Notes: generated by a model not told the origin, from the letters alone. A stretch of DNA of 64,000 nucleotides from Butyrivibrio sp. NC3005 (GCF_000424545.1 NZ_AUKC01000006.1:13072-77071), one strand, 5' to 3'; positions 17,651 through 27,541 are shown, counted from the first letter of the stretch. Numbers and translations: made by a program.

Positions 17651-19252
17651 ATGAAACTAACTTTTATCGGAGCAGATCATGAAGTAACCGGAAGTTGTCA
17701 TGTTATAGAAGTATGTGGCAAAACAATTCTTATCGATTATGGTATGGAACAGGGAAAAGATGTGTATGAAAACGCAAAACTTCCTGTTTCTGCGGCACTT
17801 GTTGACTATGTTTTCTTAACTCACGCACATGTTGATCACAGCGGACTTCTTCCACTTTTATATGCACAGGGATTTAGAGGATCTATTTTTGCCACTAGAG
17901 CGACAACTGATTTATGCAGTATTATGTTAAGAGATTGTGCTCACATCCAAATGCAGGAAGCTGAGTGGCATACAAGAAAAGGAAAAAGAAGCAGCAAAAT
18001 TAAGCAAATCGAACCTCTTTATGTAATGGAGGATGCTGAAGGCGTTATGCGTCTTTTTGTTTCCTGTGAGTATGATGAGGTGATAGATGTTTGTGAGGGA
18101 ATTCAAATTCGTTTTACCGATATTGGCCATCTCCTTGGCTCTGCCAGCATAGAAGTATGGATGGAAGAGAAAGGCCAAAAGAGAAAAATTGTTTTTTCTG
18201 GCGATATTGGAAACAAATCCCAACCTCTTTTAAGAGATCCCAAGACAACTGATGAAGCCGACTATGTAGTTATGGAATCTACCTATGGAGACAGGCTTCA
18301 TGCGGCTCAAAAAACAAATTATGTTTACGAACTAGCAGAGATTTTGAATAGTACGTTTGCAAGAGGAGGAAATGTTGTAATTCCATCTTTTGCAGTTGGA
18401 AGAACGCAGGAAATGTTATATTTTCTTCGTCAAATAAAAGAGCGGAATCTTGTAACTGCTCTTCCAAACTTTCCAGTTTATGTTGATAGTCCCATGGCCG
18501 TTGATGCAACAGAAATATTTAATAATCATCAGTACAAGTATTATGAAGAGGAGGCACTTAATCTTATAAGAAAAGGTATAAATCCTATTACTTTTCCCGG
18601 ATTAAAGTTGTCTATAACAAAAGAGGAATCAGTTGGAATAAACTTTGATGAAACACCAAAAGTTATTTTGTCTGCCTCAGGAATGTGTGATGCGGGCAGA
18701 ATCAAGCACCATCTCAAGCATAATCTCTGGAGAAAAGAATGCACGATATTATTTGTGGGATATCAGTCGATAGGAACACTTGGACGTGCTATTATAGATG
18801 GGGCAACGCAAGTTAAAGTTCTTGGTGAGGAAGTTGATGTTAATGCTCAAATCGCTAAACTTGAGGGGTTGTCTGGACATGCTGACAGAGACGGACTTAC
18901 TGAGTGGATAAGAAGTTTTCGCAAAATGCCAAGGAGAGTATTCATCGTCCACGGTGAAGATTCGGTAACGGTTGCTTTTTCACAGTTTTTGGAAAAAGAA
19001 TATGGATTTAATACGTATGCTCCATATAGTGGAACGGTATTTGATTTAGTAAATGGCCGTTTTGAGAAAGAAGCAATTCCTATTCCTGCGCAGAAGAAAA
19101 CTGCCATTACAGGACAGGATGTTTACTCAAGGCTTAAGGCAGCAGGTGCAAGACTTGTTGCGCTTATTACGCGTCTTGAGGGATTAAGCAATAAAGATAA
19201 AGCAAAATTTGCAGATCAGATTAATTCACTTTGTGATAAATGGGAAAAATAA
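17651..19252 (+). CDS. Metallo-beta-lactamase/beta-CASP RNase-like protein
   Basis: The 533-residue cytoplasmic protein has the zinc motif HAHVDHSG (about residue 58), GHLLGSAS, SGDIG, MESTYGDR, the beta-CASP motifs PSFAVGRTQEML and SGMCDAGR, and a final SGHADRDGL plus IVHGE. These define the CPSF73/TTHA0252-like group of RNA endo- or exonucleases. An extra C-terminal tail of about 70 residues follows the catalytic core. AAGGAGA 7 nt upstream selects ATG 17651 over ATG 17645. Its RNA targets are unknown. Confidence 0.9.
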   Translation: MKLTFIGADHEVTGSCHVIEVCGKTILIDYGMEQGKDVYENAKLPVSAALVDYVFLTHAHVDHSGLLPLLYAQGFRGSIFATRATTDLCSIMLRDCAHIQMQEAEWHTRKGKRSSKIKQIEPLYVMEDAEGVMRLFVSCEYDEVIDVCEGIQIRFTDIGHLLGSASIEVWMEEKGQKRKIVFSGDIGNKSQPLLRDPKTTDEADYVVMESTYGDRLHAAQKTNYVYELAEILNSTFARGGNVVIPSFAVGRTQEMLYFLRQIKERNLVTALPNFPVYVDSPMAVDATEIFNNHQYKYYEEEALNLIRKGINPITFPGLKLSITKEESVGINFDETPKVILSASGMCDAGRIKHHLKHNLWRKECTILFVGYQSIGTLGRAIIDGATQVKVLGEEVDVNAQIAKLEGLSGHADRDGLTEWIRSFRKMPRRVFIVHGEDSVTVAFSQFLEKEYGFNTYAPYSGTVFDLVNGRFEKEAIPIPAQKKTAITGQDVYSRLKAAGARLVALITRLEGLSNKDKAKFADQINSLCDKWEK

Positions 19253-19376
19253 TATAAATATATTGGATAAGTATGATGCTTGAAACATTTTTTTGTTGAT
19301 AATAAAATGATTCGAGTGTTAATAATTTTTAGTTGCTATATTGTATTCAGATTGAAGAAATGATGGGAGAATAAAA

Positions 19377-20369
19377 TTGTCAAAAGCAGATGAAATTTTT
19401 ATATCAATGTGTAAGGAAATTTTAGAAAATGGTACTAGTACCAAAGGACAAAAAGTTCGTCCGCACTGGGAAGATGGAACTCTTGCCTATACATTAAAGA
19501 GTTTTGGTCAGGTTCATACTTATGATCTTTCTGAAGAATTTCCTATTATGACGCTTAGAAAGACTGCTCTTAAGAGCGCAACAGATGAGATGTTGTGGAT
19601 TTATCAAAAAAAATCCAACAATATTAATGACCTGAATTCTCATATCTGGGATGAATGGGCAGATGAAGCCGGCTCAATCGGAAAAGCTTATGGATACCAG
19701 ATTGGAGAAAAAAATAAATATAAGGGTGTAACAATAGAAGGTCTTGACGAGGCTTTTTCTAATTGGGAAAAGAAAGAAACTATAGATACAGTTGAATACA
19801 GACATGTAGGTCTTGATAATTCCAAAAACGTGGAGGCAGATATTGTTTTTGATAAAAAGAATAATATTGCAATCATGGATCAGATGAACAAGGTTATATA
19901 TGATTTGAAGATTACACCTTTCAGCAGACGTATCATGACTACAACCTGGCATGTAAGTGAACTGTCTGAAATGAACTTGGAGCCATGTGCTTATAGTATG
20001 ACTTACAATGTTACTCAGGAAAAAGATGATGATAAGCTTACACTTAACGCAATTTTGAATCAGCGTTCACAGGATATGCTGGCTGCCAATAACTGGAATA
20101 TTGTTCAGTATGCAGTTTTATTGCATATGCTGGCACAGGTAGTAGGTATGAAGGTCGGAAAACTTGTTCACGTAATAGCTGACTGTCATATTTATGACAG
20201 ACACATTCCTCTTATCAAAGAGCTTATTGAGAGAACGCCACTTCCTGCACCTAAATTTGTACTTAATCCTGACATCAAGGATTTCTATGATTTCACCAGA
20301 AATGATGTTAAAGTGGAAGGATACGAGGTTGCGGGCAATCAGATAACAAATATTCCGATTGCAATTTGA
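19377..20369 (+). CDS. thyA: Thymidylate synthase (divergent)
   Basis: The 330-residue enzyme makes dTMP from dUMP and methylenetetrahydrofolate. It shows SRRIMTTTWHVSELSEMNLE, the catalytic Cys in EPCAYS (about residue 204), RSQDMLAANNWNIVQYA and HVIADCHIYDRH. The canonical His after the catalytic Cys (PCH) is Ala here, and PFNI is replaced by NWNI. A large insert in the first half gives a length above the 264 of E. coli. The start is TTG with a GGGAG site. folA follows 27 nt later, an operon supplying and recycling folate. Confidence 0.93.
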   Translation: MSKADEIFISMCKEILENGTSTKGQKVRPHWEDGTLAYTLKSFGQVHTYDLSEEFPIMTLRKTALKSATDEMLWIYQKKSNNINDLNSHIWDEWADEAGSIGKAYGYQIGEKNKYKGVTIEGLDEAFSNWEKKETIDTVEYRHVGLDNSKNVEADIVFDKKNNIAIMDQMNKVIYDLKITPFSRRIMTTTWHVSELSEMNLEPCAYSMTYNVTQEKDDDKLTLNAILNQRSQDMLAANNWNIVQYAVLLHMLAQVVGMKVGKLVHVIADCHIYDRHIPLIKELIERTPLPAPKFVLNPDIKDFYDFTRNDVKVEGYEVAGNQITNIPIAI

Positions 20370-20396
20370 CAAATAAAAAAGAAAAATGGAGAGAAT

Positions 20397-20906
20397 ATGA
20401 AAGCAATAGTAGCAGTAGATTCTAAATGGGGCATTGGTAATAAAGGTCAGCTTCTTGTAAGCATTCCTGAAGATCATCGTATGTTCAGAAAAGAGACTAA
20501 AAATAAGGTTGTAATTCTGGGAAGAAAAACTCTCAGCACTTTCCCTAATTCACTTCCTCTTGATCAGCGTACCAATATCATTTTGTCACGTAACGAAGAT
20601 ATAAATGTAAGAAGCACTGAAACCGGTAAGGCAATAATGGCCAGAAGCATCGAAGATGTGCTCGAACTTTGCAAAGAATATGACAGCGAAGACGTATATG
20701 TAATAGGAGGAGCAAGTGTTTACAAAGAACTTCTTCCATATGTTGATACATGTATTGTAACTGCAATAGACAGAGATTATGAAGCTGACTGCTTTTTCCC
20801 TAATCTTGAGAAAGATGATGACTGGGAACTTGCTGATGAGACTGATGAAAAGACATACTTTGATACCTGCTATACATTCCAGGTATGGAAAAGAAAGAAC
20901 AAATAA
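20397..20906 (+). CDS. folA: Dihydrofolate reductase
   Basis: This 169-residue enzyme reduces dihydrofolate, the by-product of thymidylate synthase, with NADPH. It has the Trp-containing loop KWGIGNKGQLL, the catalytic acidic residue region (PEDHRMFRKETKNKVVILGRKT) and the NADPH motif YVIGGASVYKELLP. The length fits the family. It is co-transcribed with thyA. Confidence 0.96.
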   Translation: MKAIVAVDSKWGIGNKGQLLVSIPEDHRMFRKETKNKVVILGRKTLSTFPNSLPLDQRTNIILSRNEDINVRSTETGKAIMARSIEDVLELCKEYDSEDVYVIGGASVYKELLPYVDTCIVTAIDRDYEADCFFPNLEKDDDWELADETDEKTYFDTCYTFQVWKRKNK

Positions 20907-20982
20907 GGTGTTTAGGGACTAAAAATAAAAGAACACAATTGAAACAAAAATAGAACACAATTCCTTCACAAAACAAAACTAG

Positions 20983-21024
20983 ACTTGAAAATGTAAACAA
21001 GAAAGAGATTCAAGTTTTTGTTTT
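20983..21024 (+). terminator. Terminator after thyA-folA
   Basis: A 7-bp stem ACTTGAA/TTCAAGT with a 19-nt loop is followed by TTTTGTTTT. It is moderate in strength. The upstream bases contain a repeated AGAACACAATT. Confidence 0.5.
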
Positions 21025-21045
21025 GATGAAAGGAAGGTTTCTATT

Positions 21046-22506
21046 ATGGAGAATTGGAACGAAAACAACAACATATATGATGTAACAGGAAGCGTAGTTA
21101 ATTCTGACAGTAATGATAATGCAGCTAATAAATCTACAGGCAATGGAAAGCCAAAAAAAGCTAAATCAAAAGGCAAGTTTGTAAGAAAAGCGTTATGTGC
21201 CACAGCACTAGCAGCTATATTCGGTGTAAGTGCCGGCGCTGGAATGTATGGTGCAATGAATTATAATACTCTTTTTCATAAGAGCGCTATAGTACAGTCT
21301 GTAGATACAGGAAAGTTAACTGCAAAAGATAATACTGATAATACTGTTAGGCTTTCAACTAGTAGTTCTAATTCAATAGTTACAACAGATGTAACTTCAG
21401 TTGTTAAAGCATGCATGCCGTCTATTGTAGCAATTGATTGCGATTTTACGACAACTACTATGAATATTTTTGGACAGACAGCTGAACAAAAATCCAGTGG
21501 ATCCGGTTCGGGAATAATAGTAGCCAAAAATGATAAAGAACTTATTATTGTAACTAATAATCATGTAATATCAAATGCTAATTCAATGAAAGTTACTTTT
21601 GCTGATGGAAAGAAAGCTACCGCTTATCTGAAGGGAACAGATTCAGGAAAAGATATTGGCGTAGTAGCAGTCGAACTATCAGATTTATCAAATGATACAT
21701 TAAGTTCAATTGCGGTAGCAAATCTTGGAGATTCCAATAATCTTACAGTTGGTGAACCGGCAATAGCAATAGGTAATGCACTAGGTTATGGTCAGTCAGT
21801 TACAACAGGTGTAGTTAGTGCCACTAATAGAGAAATTGAGACACAGAAGGATGAAAAGAGTACTTTCATACAGACAGATGCAGCTATTAACCCTGGTAAC
21901 TCCGGCGGTGCTTTACTGAATTCAAAGGGAGAAGTTATAGGTGTAACTTCCAGTAAGATTGGAGCTACGACAGTTGAAGGAATGGGATTTGCAATACCTA
22001 TTTCGGATGTTGTAGATTTGATAAATCAGTTCATGAATTCTAATACTAAGATTGCTGTAGATGATGCAAAGAAGGGCGCGCTGGGAGTTTCAGTCATGTC
22101 ACCTACAGGAATTGAAGGAGCTTATGTTGCAGCTGTTACAAAGGATAGTGCTGCAGATAAGGCTGGAATCAAGAAAGGCGATCTCATCACAGGAATTGAC
22201 AAAAATGCGGTCGATTCAGCAAGTACGCTTACAGGACTTATGAAGTATTATGCCAAAGGTGATGAAGTTACAATCACTCTTCTTAGAAAAGTCGATGGTA
22301 AGTACCAGACAATGGACGTCAAGGTGACTTTAGATAGTGCTAAAGATTTGAGTAAGTCTCAGGAAAACAGTGACAATTCAGCTGATGATGGCATTGATGG
22401 AAATAGACAAAGAGACGGAAATGGTAATCAGATGCCGGGAGATAGTGAAGGTGAAGGCGGAGAAAATGGAGATTCCTTCTTTGGAGAATTTCCGTTTGGA
22501 TTTTAA
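21046..22506 (+). CDS. htrA: HtrA/DegP-family membrane-anchored serine protease
   Basis: The 486-residue protein has a polar cytoplasmic N-terminus (about 45 residues) and one transmembrane helix. The trypsin-like domain carries His (VTNNHV, about 172), Asp (GKDIGV, about 203) and Ser (NPGNSGGAL, about 286). One PDZ domain (about 350-430) and a low-complexity Gly/Asp/Asn tail follow. It degrades or refolds damaged proteins outside the membrane. AAAGGAAGG precedes the ATG. Confidence 0.94.
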   Translation: MENWNENNNIYDVTGSVVNSDSNDNAANKSTGNGKPKKAKSKGKFVRKALCATALAAIFGVSAGAGMYGAMNYNTLFHKSAIVQSVDTGKLTAKDNTDNTVRLSTSSSNSIVTTDVTSVVKACMPSIVAIDCDFTTTTMNIFGQTAEQKSSGSGSGIIVAKNDKELIIVTNNHVISNANSMKVTFADGKKATAYLKGTDSGKDIGVVAVELSDLSNDTLSSIAVANLGDSNNLTVGEPAIAIGNALGYGQSVTTGVVSATNREIETQKDEKSTFIQTDAAINPGNSGGALLNSKGEVIGVTSSKIGATTVEGMGFAIPISDVVDLINQFMNSNTKIAVDDAKKGALGVSVMSPTGIEGAYVAAVTKDSAADKAGIKKGDLITGIDKNAVDSASTLTGLMKYYAKGDEVTITLLRKVDGKYQTMDVKVTLDSAKDLSKSQENSDNSADDGIDGNRQRDGNGNQMPGDSEGEGGENGDSFFGEFPFGF

Positions 22507-22512
22507 AAAAAT

Positions 22513-22608
22513 TTTGACGCTTGAGTCATAAATGGAGTAAAATAATTACATAAGATTACGTTTGGTTATAAGCAAAGTGTGGTTTTGATAATCGCATTTT
22601 GCTTATAA
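22513..22608 (+). promoter_or_regulatory. Promoter and leader hairpin of beta-mannosidase
   Basis: TTGACG at about 22513, 18 bp, TAAAAT forms the promoter. Downstream an 11-bp stem (22566-22576 with 22598-22608) with a 21-nt loop is followed by AATTATTT. It could be a leader attenuator or the terminator of htrA read-through. The 200-bp gap holds no gene. Confidence 0.45.
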
Positions 22609-22705
22609 TTATTTAGAGGGTTATATGGGTTTACGTTATCTTTGATTTTTAGTTATTGCTTTTGGCAGTAGCTGTTTAGTCAACTTACGGAAGGAGAAAA
22701 AGAGG

Positions 22706-25201
22706 TTGTATAGCAAAATATTAAGCGAAGGCTGGAAGATGAGGAGAATCGGTGATGATGGATGGCTTGATGCCAAGGTACCTGGTTCTGTTTATACTAA
22801 TCTTCTTAATAATGGTAGAATGGATGATCCATATTTCAGGGACAATGAAGATAAAGCAAGAGCCTTGATGGATTATGACTATGAATACTTTAATGAGTTT
22901 AAATTTGTTGAAGATAAAGATTATCAGGAATGTGATGAAATTTTTCTTGTATTCGATATGATAGATACTGTTGCTGATATTTATCTTAATGAAGAGCACT
23001 TATTATCTGTTGCAAATATGCATAGAAGGTATGAAATACCTGTAAAAGAGCTTCTAATGTCTGGAAGAAACAGGCTAAGAGTTATTATTCATTCACCTAA
23101 CAAATTTATTAGAAGTGAGTTTGAAAAAGATCCTGTTCTTGGAGCAGAGGACTGTAGTAGAGGATTTCCTAAGATTAGAAAAGCTCACTATATGTTTGGA
23201 TGGGATTGGGGCCCGCGACTTCCTGATGCAGGTTTACAGGGAAAGGTAAGCTTTTTATATGTTAAGAAGGCCTTCTTTTCATCTTTTTATGTAAAACAGG
23301 AACATACAGATGGAAAAGTTTATTTAACTACCAGAGCTCTGATTAAAGAAGCTGGCAAAAAGAGTGAGATAGATCTTTTGAATCCTGACAGCATTGCAAA
23401 TGATTATGTTTCAAGGAATACTCTTGATAAATATCAGGTTAGAGTAAATGTATTTTCTCCAGATGGAGAGGTTATTTATGAGAATGTAAAGCTAGGGGAA
23501 AAGATTGAGATTTCAAATCCTAAGCTCTGGTGGCCGAATGGCTATGGAAAGCATCCTCTTTATCGCGTAAAGGCTGAACTTGTCTATGAAAACGAAGATG
23601 TAGTTGATGTCTGGGATAAGAGAATTGGTCTTAGAACAATGGAAATTTCCAGAGAAAAAGACCAGTACGGCGAAGAATTTGCGCATAAAGTTAACGGTAT
23701 AAAGATATTTGCCATGGGAGCTGATTACATACCTCAGGATAATATTCTTGGAAGAGTTAATAAAGATAGAACAAGGAAGCTTCTTGAAACATGTGTAATG
23801 TCTAACTTTAACTGCATTAGAGTGTGGGGCGGTGGATACTATCCTGAAGATGATTTTTATGATATATGCGATGAACTTGGTCTTGTGGTATGGCAGGACT
23901 TGATGTTTGCATGTGCTGTATATCGATTATCTGAAGATTTTGAGGAAAACATTGTTGAAGAAGTAAGAGAAAATGTTCGAAGACTTCGTCACCATGCTTC
24001 TCTTGGACTTTGGTGCGGAAATAATGAGATGGAGCTTTTCGTTGGTCAGGGAACATGGGGAGCCAAGAACACGCTTAAGTCTGATTATGTGAAGATGTAT
24101 GAATATATTTTTCCTAAGATTTTGAAAAAAGAAGATCCACAGACATTCTACTGGCCAGCAAGTCCTTCATCAGGCGGAGGTTTTGATAATCCAAATGATG
24201 AAAATCGAGGAGATGTACATTATTGGGAAGTATGGCACGGAAATCAGCCTTTTACTGCATATAGAAGCTTTTATTTCAGATATCTTTCTGAATTTGGTTT
24301 CCAGTCGTTTCCGTCTGTAAAGACTATAGAAAGTTTTACAGAACCAAAAGATAGAAATATTTTTTCATATGTTATGGAAAAACATCAGAGAAATTCTGTA
24401 GCAAATGGTAAAATAATGAACTATATGAGTCAGACATTTCGTTACCCTGAAAGTCTTGACCAGTTAGTATATTATTCTCAGTTGTTGCAAGCTGAGGCTA
24501 TTCGTTACGGAGTTGAGCATTTTAGAAGAAATCGTGGAAGATGTATGGGTACTGTGTATTGGCAGCTGAATGATTGCTGGCCTGTAGCGTCATGGTCTTC
24601 TATTGATTATTATGGAAGATGGAAAGCCCTGCAGTATTATGCCAAGAGATTTTTTGCTCCGCTTATGATTTCCTGTGCAGAAAGAGGCTATCTTGATCAA
24701 TGTGTAAGTGTTAATGATGAGATTGATAGTATTACAAAATCAATACGTTTGAATATTGCAAATGAAACCCTTTCATCACATGGGGTTACAGTATGCTGGC
24801 AGCTTAGAGATGCTTATGCAAATGTGTTAAGACAAGAGAAAGAATCGCTTGTAGTAGATAAGCTTTCATCACTTTGGCTTCCTGAGGTTGAGCTTTCCGA
24901 GGCACTTCTTCATGACAATTACGTATCCTATCAGCTTACAGAAAATGGAAATGTAATTTCTGAAGGTACAGTTTTGTTCTGCCCGCCAAAACATTTCAAT
25001 TTTGTAGAGCCAAATTTGAACTTAAGGGTTGAGGGAGATGAAATTGTTGTTTCAGCATCAGCCTATGCGAAGAGCGTAGCAATCTTCAATGAAGAAGATA
25101 ACCTTGTTTTGTCAGATAACTATTTTGACCTTAACGCAGGTGAAAGAAGAGTTAAGGTAATAAGCGGAAGCTTAAACGGCTTGAAACTTACAAGTATTTG
25201 A
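22706..25201 (+). CDS. GH2 beta-mannosidase
   Basis: The 831-residue enzyme removes terminal beta-1,4-mannose. It has an N-terminal jelly-roll (VPGSVYTNLL), the mannosidase signature FGWDWGPRLPDAG, and immunoglobulin-like and TIM-barrel domains. The acid/base Glu is in CGNNEME (about 440) and the nucleophile Glu is in LSEFGFQSFPS (about 528). There is no signal peptide, so it acts on imported manno-oligosaccharides. The start is TTG with AAGGAG 9 nt upstream; no ATG fits better. Confidence 0.93.
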   Translation: MYSKILSEGWKMRRIGDDGWLDAKVPGSVYTNLLNNGRMDDPYFRDNEDKARALMDYDYEYFNEFKFVEDKDYQECDEIFLVFDMIDTVADIYLNEEHLLSVANMHRRYEIPVKELLMSGRNRLRVIIHSPNKFIRSEFEKDPVLGAEDCSRGFPKIRKAHYMFGWDWGPRLPDAGLQGKVSFLYVKKAFFSSFYVKQEHTDGKVYLTTRALIKEAGKKSEIDLLNPDSIANDYVSRNTLDKYQVRVNVFSPDGEVIYENVKLGEKIEISNPKLWWPNGYGKHPLYRVKAELVYENEDVVDVWDKRIGLRTMEISREKDQYGEEFAHKVNGIKIFAMGADYIPQDNILGRVNKDRTRKLLETCVMSNFNCIRVWGGGYYPEDDFYDICDELGLVVWQDLMFACAVYRLSEDFEENIVEEVRENVRRLRHHASLGLWCGNNEMELFVGQGTWGAKNTLKSDYVKMYEYIFPKILKKEDPQTFYWPASPSSGGGFDNPNDENRGDVHYWEVWHGNQPFTAYRSFYFRYLSEFGFQSFPSVKTIESFTEPKDRNIFSYVMEKHQRNSVANGKIMNYMSQTFRYPESLDQLVYYSQLLQAEAIRYGVEHFRRNRGRCMGTVYWQLNDCWPVASWSSIDYYGRWKALQYYAKRFFAPLMISCAERGYLDQCVSVNDEIDSITKSIRLNIANETLSSHGVTVCWQLRDAYANVLRQEKESLVVDKLSSLWLPEVELSEALLHDNYVSYQLTENGNVISEGTVLFCPPKHFNFVEPNLNLRVEGDEIVVSASAYAKSVAIFNEEDNLVLSDNYFDLNAGERRVKVISGSLNGLKLTSI

Positions 25202-25368
25202 AACTATCGCTTGAGTATAAGTCTGACGATAGTAATATTACGTGGGATGCAATGTCAGGCCTTAAAAATCGGATTGTTCATGATTACTGAAATGTGGATC
25301 TTGAGATTGTGTATGAAACACTTAAATACGATATTCCGGAGCTTATGGAGCGATTAAAAGACAACTAG
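25201..25368 (+). pseudogene. Relic of a HepT (DUF86) toxin gene
   Basis: The frame encodes WDAMSGLKNRIVHDY, an in-frame TGA at 25288-25290, then NVDLEIVYETLKYDIPELME and a TAG at 25366. This is the C-terminal part of HepT RNases/AMPylation targets, which carry an RNxxVHxY motif and end in a dlPeL helix. Only about 55 codons remain and there is no start or MntA partner, so it is dead. Confidence 0.7.
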
Positions 25369-25387
25369 ATAAAACGCAGTTTATAGA

Positions 25388-25425
25388 AAGGCTAATCCAA
25401 ATAGATATAGGATTGGCCTTCTTTT
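25388..25425 (+). terminator. Terminator
   Basis: An 11-bp stem (AAGGCTAATCC with GGATTGGCCTT) is followed by CTTTT. It ends the mannosidase transcript after the HepT relic. Confidence 0.85.
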
Positions 25426-25458
25426 AATGCAAATGATTAGATACTCATCAAAATAATA

Positions 25459-25487
25459 TTGACAACTTAAATTTACTGATGTAAAAA
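25459..25487 (+). promoter_or_regulatory. Promoter of the aminopeptidase-like gene
   Basis: TTGACA 25459-25464, 17 bp, TAAAAA 25482-25487, about 55 bp before the start at 25541. Confidence 0.6.
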
Positions 25488-25540
25488 TAATATAAAATAA
25501 TTAGATGGATATCTAAAAGAAAATAGACTGGAGAATAGAC

Positions 25541-26518
25541 ATGAATCAAAATACTATTGAGAAAATGATAAACGCCATGAAGATAGCTGCTGACGACATA
25601 GTCCTACTCAATTATTGGAGTGAGGGAGATGACAGTGACCTTAAACTGTTTGAAAACGAGTTAAATAGTAAAGGGATTAAATACAAAACGCTGAACTTCA
25701 CAGAGGAATATCTTATAGAGCTTGCCAGTAAAGGTGCTGAAAATATAGATGACAGCTTTTTTGAGCCGTTTAAAGATTGTACTATGGTCATAGATGTTCT
25801 TCAAAGACCTGCCGGAATGCCTCCAAGGGGACTTGAAAAAGATAAATATGCAGATTTTTCTATGGTTCTTAGATTACTTTTTTCATTCATGAGCAGTCAC
25901 GAAAAGCTTATTCAGATTACTATGCCGTCACAGACTAATGCTGCACTTGCAGGAGAAGACTATGAAGAATATAAGGTCAGGATGGATAAGGCTTTGAATA
26001 TTGACTACGAAGCACTTACCTTAGAATGTCAGAAGAAGATTGATAGCTTTACTTCAAATATCATAACAATAAGAACCGGTGAAGATAGTACACTTACTAT
26101 GGATGTTACAGGAAGAGAGTGGATCATTGATGCGGGAGAAGGTGCTTTTCCATGCGGAGAGATCTATATAGCGCCATTAGAAGATAAGACAAACGGAACT
26201 GTTTTTTATAAGAATCTGTTTATTGAAGATGTTGGCTCTTTTGACAATATAACAATGACAATAAAGAATGGAAGAGTAACAGATTCTGACTGTGACGCAC
26301 TTAATGAGCTTCTTTCTGGGCAGGAAGAAGGGGCAAGGATAGTCGGAGAACTTGGAATTGGCATGAATCCGGCGGTTTCATATTCCGGAAAAGGGGCTGC
26401 TCTTGACGAGGATGCACTTGGAACATTTCATATCGGACTTGGAATGAACTATTTGTTTGGTGGAACTAATAAGGCCAGGTTTCATATGGATTTTGTAGAT
26501 ATTGGAGAAGTTTATTAA
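25541..26518 (+). CDS. M29-like aminopeptidase
   Basis: The 325-residue protein resembles the M29 (aminopeptidase T) fold and its smaller leucyl-aminopeptidase relatives. It has FPCGEIYIAP, ELGIGMNP, and the closing HIGLGMNYLFGGTNKARFHMD, which supply Glu, His and Asp metal ligands. Family usual length is about 400, so the N-terminal domain is reduced. It probably trims peptides in the cytoplasm. A tight operon with the next two genes is suggested by spacing. Confidence 0.75.
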   Translation: MNQNTIEKMINAMKIAADDIVLLNYWSEGDDSDLKLFENELNSKGIKYKTLNFTEEYLIELASKGAENIDDSFFEPFKDCTMVIDVLQRPAGMPPRGLEKDKYADFSMVLRLLFSFMSSHEKLIQITMPSQTNAALAGEDYEEYKVRMDKALNIDYEALTLECQKKIDSFTSNIITIRTGEDSTLTMDVTGREWIIDAGEGAFPCGEIYIAPLEDKTNGTVFYKNLFIEDVGSFDNITMTIKNGRVTDSDCDALNELLSGQEEGARIVGELGIGMNPAVSYSGKGAALDEDALGTFHIGLGMNYLFGGTNKARFHMDFVDIGEVY

Positions 26519-26579
26519 GAGCCGTACAAATGGTTATTTACTAAAAAATAGATATTATGAGGTACAAGAAATTTACATT

Positions 26580-26936
26580 ATGGAAAACAAGATTAAAGAA
26601 TTAAAAGAATTTATGGCAGATGAAAAGCAGAAGACACAGTCCCGGATAGATTCTCTTATTGCTGACGACAGAGAGGATGAAGCCAGAGCATATAGGGCTG
26701 CTCTTAACATTTATGATGTTTTTACTTCACTCATAGATGTGCCATATAAGCAGGCGGCCGGAGATGAGAGGGGCTTCATAGACGGCTTTAAAAAGCTATC
26801 TGTTAATGTCCCTGCGCAGTGGAGAAATTCTCTATCAAAAGCAAAAGAGCATGATGATGCAGAGAAGATCATGATTGAAGAAGCCAAGCTTAAAGTGGCC
26901 GATAGTATCATAGAGAAATTTGATGAATTATTTTGA
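26580..26936 (+). CDS. Small helical protein, unknown
   Basis: The 118-residue, highly charged and helical protein (ENKIKELKEFMADEKQK) has no membrane segment. The frame is open upstream to 26502 and overlaps the aminopeptidase gene, but ATG 26580 gives the natural start. The ribosome site is weak for either choice. The next gene's site lies within its stop region, so all three genes appear to be one operon. Confidence 0.65.
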   Translation: MENKIKELKEFMADEKQKTQSRIDSLIADDREDEARAYRAALNIYDVFTSLIDVPYKQAAGDERGFIDGFKKLSVNVPAQWRNSLSKAKEHDDAEKIMIEEAKLKVADSIIEKFDELF

Positions 26937-26950
26937 AACGGGAGGTAGTC

Positions 26951-27511
26951 ATGACAGATAAGGAAACAATTGCTTTTTTTAAATGCCTTGCAGATAGATC
27001 AAGACTGTCTATACTAAAGTCGCTTATGGTAGAAGATATGTACGTTGAGCGCCTTGCAGAGCGCCTTGAACTGACCTCTGCCACAGTTTCTTTTCACCTG
27101 AAAAAACTCGAAGATGCAGGGGCAGTTAAGTCTTACAAAGATCAGTACTATACTATGTATTCCATCAATAAGGAGCTTTTTGAGGTTAACATTATTGATA
27201 TCTTAAGAGAAAAGACATCGGAGAGTGAACTGCAAAAAGAGCGCGACGATGCATATCGCAAAAAAGTAATTGATGCTTTCTTTGAATATGGCAAGCTTAA
27301 AGCTATTCCCAGTCAGCGCAAGAAAGAAAAGATTGTTCTTGAAGAAATTGGAAAAGCATTTAAGAAGGGCAAAAAATATACGGAGAAAGAAGTGAATCTG
27401 ATCATCGCTGATTTCCATGATGACTTTTGCACTATCAGGAGGGATATGGTTGCAGAAGGGATTTTGGAGAGAAAAGACGGGGTGTATACTATTACTGATA
27501 TCCTAAAGTAG
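26951..27511 (+). CDS. ArsR-type winged-helix regulator with DUF2087
   Basis: The 186-residue protein has an N-terminal ArsR HTH (CLADRSRLSILKSL, then LTSATVSFHLKKLEDAG). The C-terminal DUF2087 domain (about residues 95-185) has the KLKAIPSQRKKEKIVLEEI and DDFCTIRRDMV segments typical of that domain. GGGAGG selects ATG 26951. No metal-binding cysteines are visible. It was probably the upstream neighbour of the phosphatase gene now split by the island. Confidence 0.88.
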   Translation: MTDKETIAFFKCLADRSRLSILKSLMVEDMYVERLAERLELTSATVSFHLKKLEDAGAVKSYKDQYYTMYSINKELFEVNIIDILREKTSESELQKERDDAYRKKVIDAFFEYGKLKAIPSQRKKEKIVLEEIGKAFKKGKKYTEKEVNLIIADFHDDFCTIRRDMVAEGILERKDGVYTITDILK

Positions 27512-27541
27512 ATGCCGGATAATAAGCAGAAAATACATTGT

